DNA of 64,000 bases from Ceraceosorus guamensis (GCF_003144195.1 NW_020290063.1:1-64000), one strand, 5' to 3'. Shown: positions 47,163-57,856, counted from the stretch's first letter. Notes: generated by a model from the letters alone, not told the origin. Made by a program: numbers and translations.

Positions 47163-47592
47163 CCTAACTATACCGCACGGCAACAAATGAGCGGTGAATT
47201 TCAGTTTAGCAGTCGCATGTGGCAGGGCTTCGGGTGACGATGGACGCGCGGCGAGCGGGTGCGTGCGTGCGTGCGCAATCATCGCAATGAAGAGCATCAC
47301 GTTCGTTGCCTGCCATGCATGCATGCATGCATGCTGCGCGCTCCTTTCGAAATTCGCTCCTTCCACTCACAACTCGTGACTGCAATTGAATCACAAATGC
47401 ATGACTACATGACACGCACCCTCGATTTGGATGAGTGCCAGTTCGAGTGCGAGTGCGAGTGCTGCGAGGTACAAGGCAGGACATTTCAACAAGGCATTCA
47501 CGATTGTGATTGCCATTCAGCCTACATCTCTACCCCCATCTCCTCCACCAACACCGCATGGAGGCTCACATGCTCAGTATTCGGTGCCAACA
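46767..47592. promoter_or_regulatory. Divergent MOCS1/LETM1 promoter spacer
   Basis: An 826-base head-to-head spacer with a TCACGTGA box at 47075-47082, a heptamer tandem array at 47107-47169, a CATG run at 47313-47333, and ACTCACAACTCGTGACT near 47366. The leader close to LETM1 (47430-47592) is open and low in signals. No gene is supported here. Confidence 0.55.
47107..47169 (+). repeat. Tandem CCTACCG heptamer array
   Basis: Seven perfect copies of CCTACCG followed by two degenerate ones (CCTACAG, CCTAACT) lie 25 bases from the TCACGTGA box in the MOCS1/LETM1 promoter. Such perfect short arrays are prone to copy-number change. Confidence 0.92.
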
Positions 47593-50262
47593 ATGTCCAC
47601 CGCGTTCGCCATTCCTCGCACCTTTGCTCGTGGCACCGTGTATGCTGCACGCAACAGACCATCGGCCGTGATGTCTGCTGCCAGCTTCAACGCCAAGGTG
47701 CTGCTCAGCACAAAGAGCAGCCGCAGCAGCCGCCGTATGCTCAGTGCCCCTGCATCCACCTTGTCCCCACCTCATCCTCGTCGAGGGCTTGCGCTGAGCG
47801 CCATCAACCACCCAGCTCCACTCGCGTCCGCAAGCAGCAGCTTTGGCTGGTCCGCACTGCCGCATCCTCACCTTGCTGCGTCCACCAGCAGACGCTCTCT
47901 TCACTCTGCACGCCAGCAGGGACGTCACGAGTACGATGTGATGCTGCTGCTGGCTCACAGTCATCGCATCCTCGCATCTTCGACCGAGCCAATCGCATCG
48001 CTGCGAACTGCTACACCTGTCCCTGTCCGCAGTCAGCGTCGCTGGCAGCACGGCACCCAAACGCAAACATCTGGCAGCAGTCCTGCACCCCCGCCACCAC
48101 CTCCCACGAGCGCCAAGGCAACCTCTTCCGCAAACAGCTCTTCCCATGTTCGCGATGCCGATGCCGCCTTCTCGTCCACATCTGCTCCCACATCACCTCA
48201 CCAGGATGGCAACGCATCAACCTCGCACATCTCGCGGGTAGTGCCAGTGCTGGGCAATCCCGCTGAAGAGCTTGGCAGCGCGTCCAATCAACTCAGCGCA
48301 TCCCAAGCACAGCTGACGGAAAAGCAGGAGAAGGAGCTGGAGGCAAAGCGGGCAGAGGAGGAGTGGAAGAAGCAACCATTCGTAAAGCGGGCTTGGATCA
48401 AGGTCAAGGAGGAAGCTGCTCACTACTGGCACGGCACAAAGCTCCTCGCCAAGGAGGTCAGGATCAGCGCAAGGCTGCTTAGACGGCTCATGCTCGGATA
48501 TTCGCTCACTCGGAGGGAACATCGTCAACTGAAGAGAACGACGGCGGACTTGTTGCGCTTGATCCCATTCGTGCCATTCATCATCATTCCAGCTGGCGAA
48601 TTGCTCTTGCCCGTGGCCATCAAGATCTTCCCCAACATGCTGCCCTCTACCTTTGAGAGCAAGTTCGCCGTCGAGCAAAAGAGGCGTGGTCTCATCAAGG
48701 TCAGACTGGAAATGGCAAAGTTCTTGCAAGAGACCATTCGAGAAGGTGGCATACAGGCTCCCAACGCTGTGCAGACGACCGATGAGTTCAAAGAATTCTT
48801 CAGAAAAGTGAGTAGCGTGTGTGCATGCATGCTGCGAGGCCACACGAGTGCTGATTCGACGATGCCGCGGTGTTCTCGACAGGTTCGATCGACTGGCGAA
48901 GAGCCCTCCGAAGAAGACATTTTGAAAGTCGCAAAGCTCTTTGACGACGAAGTCACGCTGGATAACCTGACTCGGCCGCAGCTGGTGTCCATGTGCAGAT
49001 ACATGCAAATCAATGCCTTTGGCACCGACAACTACCTGCGCTACCAGATCAGAGCTAAGCTGAACAGCATCAAGCGGGACGACATGACGATCTCTGCAGA
49101 GGGCACGGACAACATGAACCTGCACGAGCTACAGAGCGCATGTCAGAGCAGAGGCATTCAGACGCTCAATCTGAGCGAGGAAAGATTGAGGCACGAGTTG
49201 ATGCAATGGATCCAGCTGCACTTACATCAACGCATCTCGGGCACGTTGTTGATTCTCAGCAAAGCTTTCAACTACTTGCCGCAGGGCGCAGAAGAGGAGA
49301 AAGCGAGCTCTCAATTGCAGAGTCTGCAACTGACTCTCAGCAGTCTGCCAGACGAGTTGATCGAAGAGACTGAGCTGAGCGTATCAAAGGACAGCGCGAC
49401 CAACAAGCAGAGGTTGGAGGTGCTGGAACAGCAAGAAGATTTGATCGCCGACGAAGCAGACCAAGAGCAAGCAGAGGAAGAAGCTCGCAAGGCAGACAAG
49501 GAGAGGAAGAAGCAGCTGGTAGAGAGGCAAAAGCTGAGCCAGGAAGCAGAGGAAGCCAAGAGCCTGTTACCCAATGCCGAGGTGCAGCAGGACCCGCAGG
49601 ATGCTAGGATGACCAATGAGCAACTCACCGAATTGGGCGAGGCTCTCAGCATTCTGAGCGCCAAATCGAGCGTGCTCAAGGAGAGAGCGGAATTGGCCCA
49701 GCTGATCAAGGAGGTGGCGGGCGAGGAGAACATTTCCGTGTCGGAATTGACTGCGTCCGAGAGCACTGCAGCTTCGGCCGAGCAAAAGGACAGTTCTTCG
49801 AGCGAATCCAAAGAGTCTGCAGAGGGCGGCGCTACGTCGTCTAGCGTCTCTTCCGCATCTCGAAGCCTGGCCAAGCGGGTCAAGGCGATGTTGAAGAAGA
49901 TCGATGCGCAATTGGAAGAGTATGACAAGGATGTAGGATCGCGAATGCACATCATCGAGACTTCTCCCAGCGGCAAGATCAGCGTGGACGATGTTGGGCA
50001 AGCTTTGAGGCTCATCAAGCACAAACCCGACGACGATGTGCTGGAAAAGATTGTGGACAAGCTGGACGTGGATAATGATGGATTGGTGCCGCTGGCTGAT
50101 CTGGTAGAGCTGGCTAGGCAAGAGACGGGCTTGGGAAGGTTGAGGGAGGAAGATGCGTTGCCGGACGAAGTCAATGAGGTCAGAGCAGCTAGCAACAGGC
50201 TGAGGGAGGAAAAGAAGCCGGAAAAGAAACCTCGCAGGGAAGATATTGTCAAGGAAGAGTAG
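47593..50262 (+). CDS. MDM38: LETM1/Mdm38-type inner mitochondrial membrane protein
   Basis: Exons 47593-48807 and 48883-50262 give 864 residues. Ser/Arg-rich N-terminal residues fit a presequence. The LETM1 core follows: KRAWIKVKEEAAHYWHGTKL, then LLRRLMLGYSLTRREHRQLK, the single membrane segment LIPFVPFIIIPAGELLLPVA near residues 324-347, and the ribosome-binding-like domain (LVSMCRYMQINAFGTDNYLR; GIQTLNLSEERLRHELMQWI). The C-terminus has coiled-coil charged text and one EF-hand-like loop, DVDNDGLVPLADL, near residue 800. Known roles: K+/H+ (and debated Ca2+/H+) exchange and anchoring of mitochondrial ribosomes to the inner membrane. The start is the first ATG of the conserved frame (CAACAATGTC). 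The 75-base intron is a multiple of three without stops, so retention would insert 25 residues. The stretch around 47930-48010 looks less protein-like and might hide a second intron. Confidence 0.95.
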   Translation: MSTAFAIPRTFARGTVYAARNRPSAVMSAASFNAKVLLSTKSSRSSRRMLSAPASTLSPPHPRRGLALSAINHPAPLASASSSFGWSALPHPHLAASTSRRSLHSARQQGRHEYDVMLLLAHSHRILASSTEPIASLRTATPVPVRSQRRWQHGTQTQTSGSSPAPPPPPPTSAKATSSANSSSHVRDADAAFSSTSAPTSPHQDGNASTSHISRVVPVLGNPAEELGSASNQLSASQAQLTEKQEKELEAKRAEEEWKKQPFVKRAWIKVKEEAAHYWHGTKLLAKEVRISARLLRRLMLGYSLTRREHRQLKRTTADLLRLIPFVPFIIIPAGELLLPVAIKIFPNMLPSTFESKFAVEQKRRGLIKVRLEMAKFLQETIREGGIQAPNAVQTTDEFKEFFRKVSSVCACMLRGHTSADSTMPRCSRQVRSTGEEPSEEDILKVAKLFDDEVTLDNLTRPQLVSMCRYMQINAFGTDNYLRYQIRAKLNSIKRDDMTISAEGTDNMNLHELQSACQSRGIQTLNLSEERLRHELMQWIQLHLHQRISGTLLILSKAFNYLPQGAEEEKASSQLQSLQLTLSSLPDELIEETELSVSKDSATNKQRLEVLEQQEDLIADEADQEQAEEEARKADKERKKQLVERQKLSQEAEEAKSLLPNAEVQQDPQDARMTNEQLTELGEALSILSAKSSVLKERAELAQLIKEVAGEENISVSELTASESTAASAEQKDSSSSESKESAEGGATSSSVSSASRSLAKRVKAMLKKIDAQLEEYDKDVGSRMHIIETSPSGKISVDDVGQALRLIKHKPDDDVLEKIVDKLDVDNDGLVPLADLVELARQETGLGRLREEDALPDEVNEVRAASNRLREEKKPEKKPRREDIVKEE

Positions 50263-50525
50263 TCAAGTCGACTTTTTGGATTTGAAAAACTTGTCGACGA
50301 CGCTTCTTCCCACTGCACGCCCACCCCTCAAAAACTACTGTGTGGTATCACACTCATTGCGCAGAGCCCATAGAATCCACACTACACGCATTTGTTAGGC
50401 ATGCTGTACCATTTGCTTGAGTCACTTGTCTACATATGAAATTCGTGTGCTTGTCAAAGGGCGGGGGAATGTGCGTGCGCGCGTGCCGGCAAAGTCCCAA
50501 ATCATTTGTTCGCTGCTATAGCTAG

Positions 50526-52832
50526 CTAGCTTTTGGCCTTTTTCGATTTGCTCTTGGGCGCAGCGGGCTGCTCGGACCTGGTTTGGGAAATCGCTATGGA
50601 AATGTCCGCGCCATACCTGGCGGCCACAGCTTTTCGAGCAGCCTGCTGTCGAATGACCAAAGCTTGATGCTCTTCCAAGCGTTGTCTGACGTATTCGACG
50701 GCTGAGCGGAAAAGCGCGGAAAAGAAAAAAGTGTTTAGCTGGCGCTTCTGGAAAGTCAGTGCCCACACGCGATGCTCACTTTCGTGCAAGACGATGGCTT
50801 CGCTGCGCGGTCCTGCCCTCCCATCAATCTTTTCTCCACCCACTTCCCAACCTTCCTTTTTCTTGCTGGCAGCAGGAGCAGGCGATGGGTCGGTGTCCAT
50901 GCTGGAGCCATCTCTGCTCTTTTCAGCAGCAGCAGCAGCGCTCGCCTCCGCACCCAACGCTTCTCTGAGGTTAGGCACCAGATCACAAAGCATCTCGTAA
51001 CCTTTCCTGATATTCGCGCGCCTCTTTTGCTCCGACGCGATGTGATTGGCCTTCTTTTCCGCATCTGTCAGCAAGACGTGCGGCGCGCCCTTTTCCTTCT
51101 TTGCCGCTGACGCCGCGGCCGAGCTGCTCGCCTTGCTCGGACCGCCCTCTTCATCTGCATCCACCTCTGCGCTGCCTCCAGGCCGCTTGGAATCGCACTT
51201 CTTCAAAAGTCCCGCTCTCCTCTGTTCCCGAAGCATCTCAAGATGCGGCTGGAGCTTCTCAAAGGGCGTCGAATGAAAAGTCGCGCGTAAAGTAGACGGA
51301 ATCGACTCCAAGCCTTTTTGCACATCGATGCTGACTGGCGGTGGCATGGGCGCAGGTGGGGCCGCACGGCTCGGGGAACTCTCGAGGAAAGCTTGCGCTC
51401 TCTTTGCAAAAGAGTCTGATGATTGCGCCTCTCTCTGTGAGCCCTTGACTTCGCTGCTTCGTCCCCTTGGTTGACCGCCAGCCGACTCTGCAATCTCATT
51501 TGACTTACTACCCGGCAAAGCATGCGTGGATACAGCTGCTCCTGCGCCAGCCCGATGCAAGCTGGTTGATCTGTTTGGCGTCCCAGATTGCCAGCTTTGT
51601 GCGCCCTGTTCAGAGGGGTGAAAATGCTGCGCGGAGGCTGGTGCTGCTTGTCCTGGAGCTGCAGGGAATGAGTGCGTCGAAGGGAAGGATAAGCCCAACA
51701 TGCCCAGATTGGAAGGCTGTCGGCCCGAGTCCGAGCCTGAACGTTGTGGCCACATGTGCTGCGATCCAGGAGGCGCATTGTAGGAGTGCGCTTGACCTCC
51801 CACGAACGAAGCCCCTCCCGGTGCGGGTTGAAAATGCGGGCCTGCTGGATGTGAGGGCCCGCTGGCTTGCGGTACATACCCGCCAGGTGCGGAGGCCGTC
51901 GCGCCAAAATGCGAAGGAGGCTGCACACCGTATTTGGCCAGTGCAGCGGCATAAGCTTGGCCGTGGGGGCCGGGAGGGTAATCCGGAACGCCATCGCTGC
52001 CATCGCCAGCATATGGCGCTTGTTGTCCAGCATTCAGCTGATAGATGGGATGTCTGCTGATCTGCGGGGTATGCGCCTGACTTGCGCTGCCAGACCGGGC
52101 GTGCGCCAAGTACTTGTCCCTTTCGGCTTGCAGAGCTTCCAACTGCTCCAACTGCCAGGCGCGATCTTTGCCGTAAGCACCCCGCTGTCCGGATCCCACG
52201 GGTGTGTTGCTGCCGCTGCCACTACCCTCGCCCGCTTTGCTTCCCTCACCGCCGCTCGCCATACCCATGCTCTGACCTGCGCTCGAGAAGCTGCTGCGCT
52301 CTGCACTGCTATTGCCGCCATTGGCTGCAGCAGTTGCATTCAGCCATTGAGGATCGAAGAGGCTGGGTCTGTGCGCCGACTTTTCCCAATTCTGACCAGC
52401 CAAACCCATGGAAGCGCGCGGCTGTGAAGAGCTTGCTTGTGCGCTGGCTGAAGGCATGGTGTAGTAGTTGGATGGCCCAGCGGTGGCTGACGTTGGCATG
52501 CTCGCTTGATAAGAGCCACCGTTTGGGTTCGCGCCCCTGGGAGGTGCGCCCATGCCGCCGAGATTGGGAGGAAGCACAGAGGGAACCTTGAAACCTGGAG
52601 CGCCAATGGTGAATGGATCAAAAGTGTCGGCGCTGCTCAAGCTGTCGGTCAGGAAGCGGGTCTCGGATGCGTCGAAGAGGCTGTGCCCAGGGTGAGCTTC
52701 CGAGATGGCGTTGCCGTCATGATTGGGGCGAGCTTGCGCCACCTGCTCTGATGCCATGCTAGAGCTGGTCGCAAAGGGGATGTTGGCAGGACCACTTGTA
52801 GCGTGTTGAGCGCGCAAAGCCAGCGTTGCCAT
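50526..52832 (-). CDS. bHLH transcription factor with a long loop
   Basis: Exons 52832-50780 and 50701-50526 give 742 residues. The long N-terminal part is Ser/Gly/Ala/Gln-rich and disordered, including a Pro/His/Gly region. The bHLH begins near residue 595. Its basic region NHIASEQKRRANIRKGYEML carries His, Glu and Arg at the positions that in Max/USF-type proteins contact CACGTG. Helix 1 continues CDLVPNLREAL. A loop of about 50 Ser/Lys-rich residues separates it from helix 2, SEAIVLHETVEYVRQRLEEH. Helix 2 is completed only by splicing out 50702-50779, a 78-base intron that is itself stop-free and in frame. It is presumably a nuclear activator or repressor. Long-loop bHLH proteins of this kind are common in basidiomycetes, but I cannot name an orthologue. 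The ATG at 52832 starts the frame. Its upstream spacer contains a TCACGTGA box, so self-regulation is possible. Confidence 0.92.
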   Translation of the reverse strand: MATLALRAQHATSGPANIPFATSSSMASEQVAQARPNHDGNAISEAHPGHSLFDASETRFLTDSLSSADTFDPFTIGAPGFKVPSVLPPNLGGMGAPPRGANPNGGSYQASMPTSATAGPSNYYTMPSASAQASSSQPRASMGLAGQNWEKSAHRPSLFDPQWLNATAAANGGNSSAERSSFSSAGQSMGMASGGEGSKAGEGSGSGSNTPVGSGQRGAYGKDRAWQLEQLEALQAERDKYLAHARSGSASQAHTPQISRHPIYQLNAGQQAPYAGDGSDGVPDYPPGPHGQAYAAALAKYGVQPPSHFGATASAPGGYVPQASGPSHPAGPHFQPAPGGASFVGGQAHSYNAPPGSQHMWPQRSGSDSGRQPSNLGMLGLSFPSTHSFPAAPGQAAPASAQHFHPSEQGAQSWQSGTPNRSTSLHRAGAGAAVSTHALPGSKSNEIAESAGGQPRGRSSEVKGSQREAQSSDSFAKRAQAFLESSPSRAAPPAPMPPPVSIDVQKGLESIPSTLRATFHSTPFEKLQPHLEMLREQRRAGLLKKCDSKRPGGSAEVDADEEGGPSKASSSAAASAAKKEKGAPHVLLTDAEKKANHIASEQKRRANIRKGYEMLCDLVPNLREALGAEASAAAAAEKSRDGSSMDTDPSPAPAASKKKEGWEVGGEKIDGRAGPRSEAIVLHESEHRVWALTFQKRQLNTFFFSALFRSAVEYVRQRLEEHQALVIRQQAARKAVAARYGADISIAISQTRSEQPAAPKSKSKKAKS

Positions 52833-54857
52833 CGCCCCTCGCCAGACTTGATCGACGCAGCCCCCACCCGAAGCGGTTTGACTTGTAGCCCAGTGACGAG
52901 TGCTGCTCTCGAGTGCCAGGTGATGATGGTGCTAGAAGCGACGCGTCGTATGACCTCGCTCGTTGCAATGATCAGAGCTTCGTTGCTCGGCGAGCGTTGC
53001 GCACAGAAGACTTTGTGACAAAGTCTGGGGCCGGTGAGGTGCAAGCGGTGATGGGCAATGCGCGTGATTGGGCTGGTGATGGCAAGCTTGCTGCTGGGGA
53101 AGAAGCCAAGGTCGACCAGCAGGGCTAGCGCGTGTCCAAATGTCCGGATATCATGCGCGGAGGTCGAGATGGGTTGCGCGATGTGTGATTGCTGTGATTG
53201 CTGAGTGGGACGAGACAGTCAAAAGAGGCGGAGAGAGAGGAGGGAGAGAGAGGGCAAGGCAGACGGAGAGATGATACTTGCAGGGTAGGCAGGCAGGCAG
53301 ACAGGCAGCCTCCTCCTCCTCCCGCCTGGTGCGAATCTCCAATCAAAATCAAATCAAATGCACCTCTCGCAGAGCGGGTCGTGGGGTAGAATCCAGCCAG
53401 CCAGCCAGCCAGCATTCTGCGCGTGTGATCACATCCGTCCCACACACACACACACGAGGAGGTCGCGCGGCACCTCACGAAAGCGGCAATTCAAGGTTAC
53501 CGGTCATTCAAAGCATGCGAACAGCACAACATCCAGCACACCCACGGGACGGCAGCGGCAAATAGAAAAAATTGGATCAAATCTGCAGCCCCAGCTCACG
53601 GCGAGCGGGCGGGCGGGCGGCCGTCGCAGAACCGCGCGCGCTTGCAGCAGCGAGCATCGATGCAAAATCAAAGTTGAGTGAATGCTCCCGGGCTGGCTTG
53701 GCGAAAGTCAAGAGTCTTGAGTGGAGATTTTGTAGTCATGCAATACAAGTCTGAATTGAAATATTGTCCAAGTGCGACGCGCCTACTTGAACATTTTTAA
53801 GCCCCCTTCAACGATTGGATACGCCGGAGCAAATTACAAAAGCGGTGACATTCAAACTGACGGCTCAACATTGAATTTCTGAATTGAATTCTCGATTCAA
53901 TATTCAAGCGCCGCCCTGGCCAAGCATCACACGCAAGACGCCATGCGGGCATGCATGCAGCTACAGTTTGAGTAGCTCCCTCGGCCCGCCCGTCTGTGAG
54001 CCCTCTGCTCGTCGTCCCGCTGCTGCATGCTGACCCGCTGATGGGCTATCACTGCGAGTCTCGAGTCGAGTCTATTAAGGCGGGTGCTCGACCCGCGAAG
54101 TCTTAAAAGTACAGCGTCCCACACATCCTGCGACAGCATGCAGCGCGCGCATGCAGCCCATTCTTGTTTGCATGCGCAAGGTTCAAAGTCAAGAGTCTTG
54201 ATGAGTCTTGAATTCTGATGAGGTCTGCGCGGCGGTTGGTGCGAAGCGCCAAGAAGCAGGGGGCGGCGGCGGCGGCTGGGCTTCTCACCCAAGTCACGTG
54301 AAAATGATTGTAGTCCTACGCATGGAGGTCCGCAACGCGGCGCTTGGAGGCTTCTTGCATGGCGAATCATGCGGACGCATGGCGGTGCGGTGCGCTATCT
54401 TGCAATCAGCTGCAGCTCATCCTCGTGCTTTCGCTGCCTCTCTCTCTCCACCACGAGGTCGTTGAGCGCGCGTAGGATCAAGCAAGATTCACCAGGCGCT
54501 ACTCAATGACGAGCAAGGAACGTGCGAGAGAGAGAGAGAAAGAGAGAGGGTCACAGTGCCTGGCGAAGAAGCTGCGATGTGCTCGGCCGGCTGTGTAACG
54601 ACCACGCAGTTCAGAAGAAGGTTTGGGCGTAGCGAAGCTCAAGACTGGAGCGCAATCGTATCATATATATAAAGACGTGTGTAGTCTGGAGGTCTGGGGC
54701 AAGAGGTCGAGAAAACGATTCACATTCACAATCCGCCTGCAAGCGCACATTAGACCCGCACACCCATTCAATCCCCATCTTTCCCCCCTCCCTCCTCCCC
54801 ATCTTCCCCCTCTCCCCTCCCAGCCCTGCACGCATCAACCACCACCTTTCGTGGAGC
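52833..54857. promoter_or_regulatory. 2 kb divergent spacer between the bHLH and DUF4246 genes
   Basis: No gene is supported. It contains GAGAGAGA-type runs (53230-53260, 54525-54548), CAGG/CAGC tetramer runs (53287-53308, 53394-53415), CACA (53440-53454), CGGG units (53602-53623), GGC triplets (54261-54277), a TCACGTGA box at 54294-54301, and paired TCAAGAGTC words. ATATATAAAG at 54664-54673 is a good TATA box about 190 bases upstream of the ATG at 54858. Confidence 0.55.
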
Positions 54858-57856
54858 ATGTTTCCTTTGAGCAGCGAACAGCATGACTTGCTCATCAAAG
54901 CGGCGCGCTTGCCGCAGTATCGCCCACCCAGACCCGATAATGCGACCATTGCTAACGGCATGTATGCACCTTAACTGCGCCCCGATGAGCTCGCGCTGAG
55001 GATGCTTTGCGATCAAGTGTTGGTGAGTCCACAACGCTCGGTTGAAAATCGCGACTGCGATTGGGAAGGCGCCGCCGAGGGTTATAATGATCGTTCCCGC
55101 GCTAACGATGTTACACCATACAGCCGCAAGATGCGCGAGCCTGCATCGATGCAATGGTCTCGAGACTGTGGCGAGAGGCTGATCAATGGGTCAGTGACAA
55201 GGGAGTCCCAAATGAGGAAAGGAAAGTCACCAATCCAGACAGCGGCTTGTCGGCTCGATTCAAACGTGATGTGGACACCACTGTTCCCAAGGTGGTGCTG
55301 GACATCGACGGACGCATCGCCTTGGACAGAGCCTGGCGGGTAGAGCAAGTGCGCTTCCTCCTGACGCTGGACCATCAGCTTAGAGGCAAAGCGTACTCAG
55401 AGTACGTCGAGCTGTGTCTGGCGTTTCGACAACGCACCCTTACAGAGGTGAAGAGCTACACGTGGTGCAAGGCTTGGCTAGTAGGTGCAGTGCAGAAGGA
55501 GGCCTCTGATTGGCGATCTGGTGCAAGACAGCTGATGCTTGTTTCTTCCACAGAAGGAGCAGTCTTTCGCCAAGAATGCCGCGGATGCTGCTGCATTGCT
55601 CGTCTACAAGGCATTTTACGCTTTTAATTCCGACTACACCACAATGCAGGGAGTGGAGATGTCAACGACAGACCCTTTCTCCGGAGGCCTTCGAACAGCG
55701 GACGAGGTTACGATGCTGGCCACTGTAGGAGGTATTCTGGAGAAGCCGGGCTGGTCTCAAAAGGTATTCGAGACCAAGATCACTGACAAGTGGAGGCAAG
55801 AAATGGCCGCGGACGATTATTCGGGTGAGCGAGGTTGATCGCAGGGAACATGACCCGTTTGCTGAATCAGACCCTCCTCGGTAGGGAGGATGATAGACTA
55901 TGTCATTGCCCACGTCCAGTGGCTGGCAAAGGGAGCCCAAAGGGGCAAGCCAGAAGCCACAGGCGTTCCTGCGGTGTGGCGACTTGAACAGCCTGGTGGA
56001 TCCGACCTGAGAACAGAACTATGCATCCAGGTTCAGCATCTCATCGAATCGGGCGACGAAAGAAAGGAACGAGACTGGCACCCCGGGGTGCGTGCGATGC
56101 TGTGCGCCGATCCTATTTGTCCGGGCTGATCCACACGCTCCCTCTCTCCAGTCCAACGAGCAGGTGCTTGACATCATTCATCCTTCCCTGTACCCGCTCG
56201 TAGATCAACGCTCTTATGTAAAAGCGACAAAGCTGGAAAGAGAGACGCCCGGAGCCCTTGAGATGCTTAAAACAGCTGCGACGCTGTTTGAGACAGGAAG
56301 AGATGGCGTGGATCAATTGAGCCCTTTGCGAGATTTGGCGGAGATTGGCAAAGATGACGGGGAGCTGATTGTCGCTGACTTGACTCTGCCAGTCACCAAG
56401 CCCAAGGATGTCTGGGACCATGAAGGGGAGCAAAATTACCAGTGGCTTCCAGCGGAAGTCCTGATCACGAACGTGCGCGACCATCAGACAGCAAAAATTC
56501 TCTCGTACATCAACAATCTGCATCCTCAACGTCATGCCAGCGTGTATGCGACTTTGGAAAAAGCTGTGACTGCCTTCGTCCCCCTTTTTGAGGCCGTCGT
56601 CGCCTCCTTATTGCGCGCTTCTCGCGATCGTCTCGATGGCCGCTGGGCCTGTGACGCTTTCCTCCCAGGAGTATTACAGCCCGAGCGCAAGGACTTTTGG
56701 GAGCCCATGGAGCTCGAAGCGAAGCAGGATGACACTACGCCTCCTTCGGGGCCGGCAGAGCCCTCGGACCCGGACGACAAAGATGCTTGGGACAAGTATG
56801 AGGAGCGTGCGGTGCGGTGGGAGGAGACGCGAAAGTTTGTGAGACCTGAAGTTGCTACTTGGAAGGAGCCCATTCCCGATGTCCCTGTCTCGCTTGCCGG
56901 ACGCACGCTCCAAATCATATTTAAGATAGCAAGCGTGGAGCTCACGCCGGATAGACCAAAGTATGAAGGTGGCTCCTGGCACCTGGAAGGAACACGAAGG
57001 GAGAAAATCTGCGGTACCGGCATTTACTACCTTGAAAACGAAAACGTCACGACGCCAGCGCTGGAATTCCGGCAGTACGTCGATCCAGATTACCTTTCTC
57101 ACGAACAGAACTTATATGACCATGTGAGATGTTTCTGGCTCGAGCACCTAGCAATTCGCTAACACCACAACTCTGACTCACCTTCAGCTCGAAGCTGTGT
57201 ACGGGTTTGAGAACGATTCTACAGGTCAAAATCAGCTCCTGGGTCGCATCTCAACCTCGGAAGGCCGGGGCGTCTGCTTTCCCAACTGCTGGCAACACAG
57301 ACTCTCGCCGTTTGAGCTTTCAGACAAGACCAAAAGAGGGCATAGAAGATTCCTGGTGATGTTTCTTGTTGACCTATTCGAACGCGTTCCATCCACCGCG
57401 GAGGTCCGACCTCAACAGCTCGACTGGCTGCTCGATAGCCTTAGCGAGCACAAGGACACACACATGGCGGCGTTGCCGGTCGAAGGCAAGTCTCAAGGTG
57501 CATTACATCCTGTGCAAAGCATCTCACAAGAATCAATGTCTCCGCTCATTCCATCAGTACAAACCCAGATCTTCAGGGAGATAGATTCGGCATGCGAGGC
57601 GAACGAATGGCTACCACTCGATCACGATGCCGATCGCTTCGAGGAGCGCAAAGCTTACTGCCTCAGACAAGCACCACAGGAATCATTGGATGGTGACTCT
57701 AAGGGAGAGCGTTTTCGGCCACCACGGCCTAACAATCTGCCTATGACCCGTTCTGAAGCCATGCAACATCGGCTGGCTCTGATGGCGCAACGCTCCGCAC
57801 GCGCCTACCAGCAGAATGACGAATATGAGAATACGTGGAGCTTGTGCGAGCACTGA
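54858..57856 (+). CDS. DUF4246 family protein, with an in-frame TAA near the 5' end
   Basis: The conserved gene body is in exons ..55022, 55124-55447, 55554-55824, 55885-56087, 56152-57123 and 57188-57856. From the ATG at 55002 this gives 819 residues. Family blocks are ATVGGILEKPGWSQKVFETK, KWRQEM, the split RDWHPG plus SNEQVLDIIHPSLYPLV, YEGGSWHLEGTRREKICGTG, and CFPNCWQHRLSPFELSDKTK with RRFLVMFLVD. These fit the fungal DUF4246 family. The conserved His/Glu of WHLEG and the later His/Arg resemble an iron/2-oxoglutarate oxygenase site, but that is inference and the function is unknown. The first 240 residues are an extension without a family I recognise. A TATA box and an ATG at 54858 open the same frame 144 bases further up, but TAA at 54972-54974 interrupts it. 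The upstream 38 codons and the text after the TAA both read as protein. Thus either translation starts at 55002, or the allele is damaged, or the base call is wrong. Confidence 0.85.

Noticed and set aside
53278-53681. Plus-strand open frames in the bHLH/DUF4246 spacer
   Set aside because: They are made of tetramer and CACA repeats (Gln/Arg/Pro/His text) and lack starts, splice sites and motifs.
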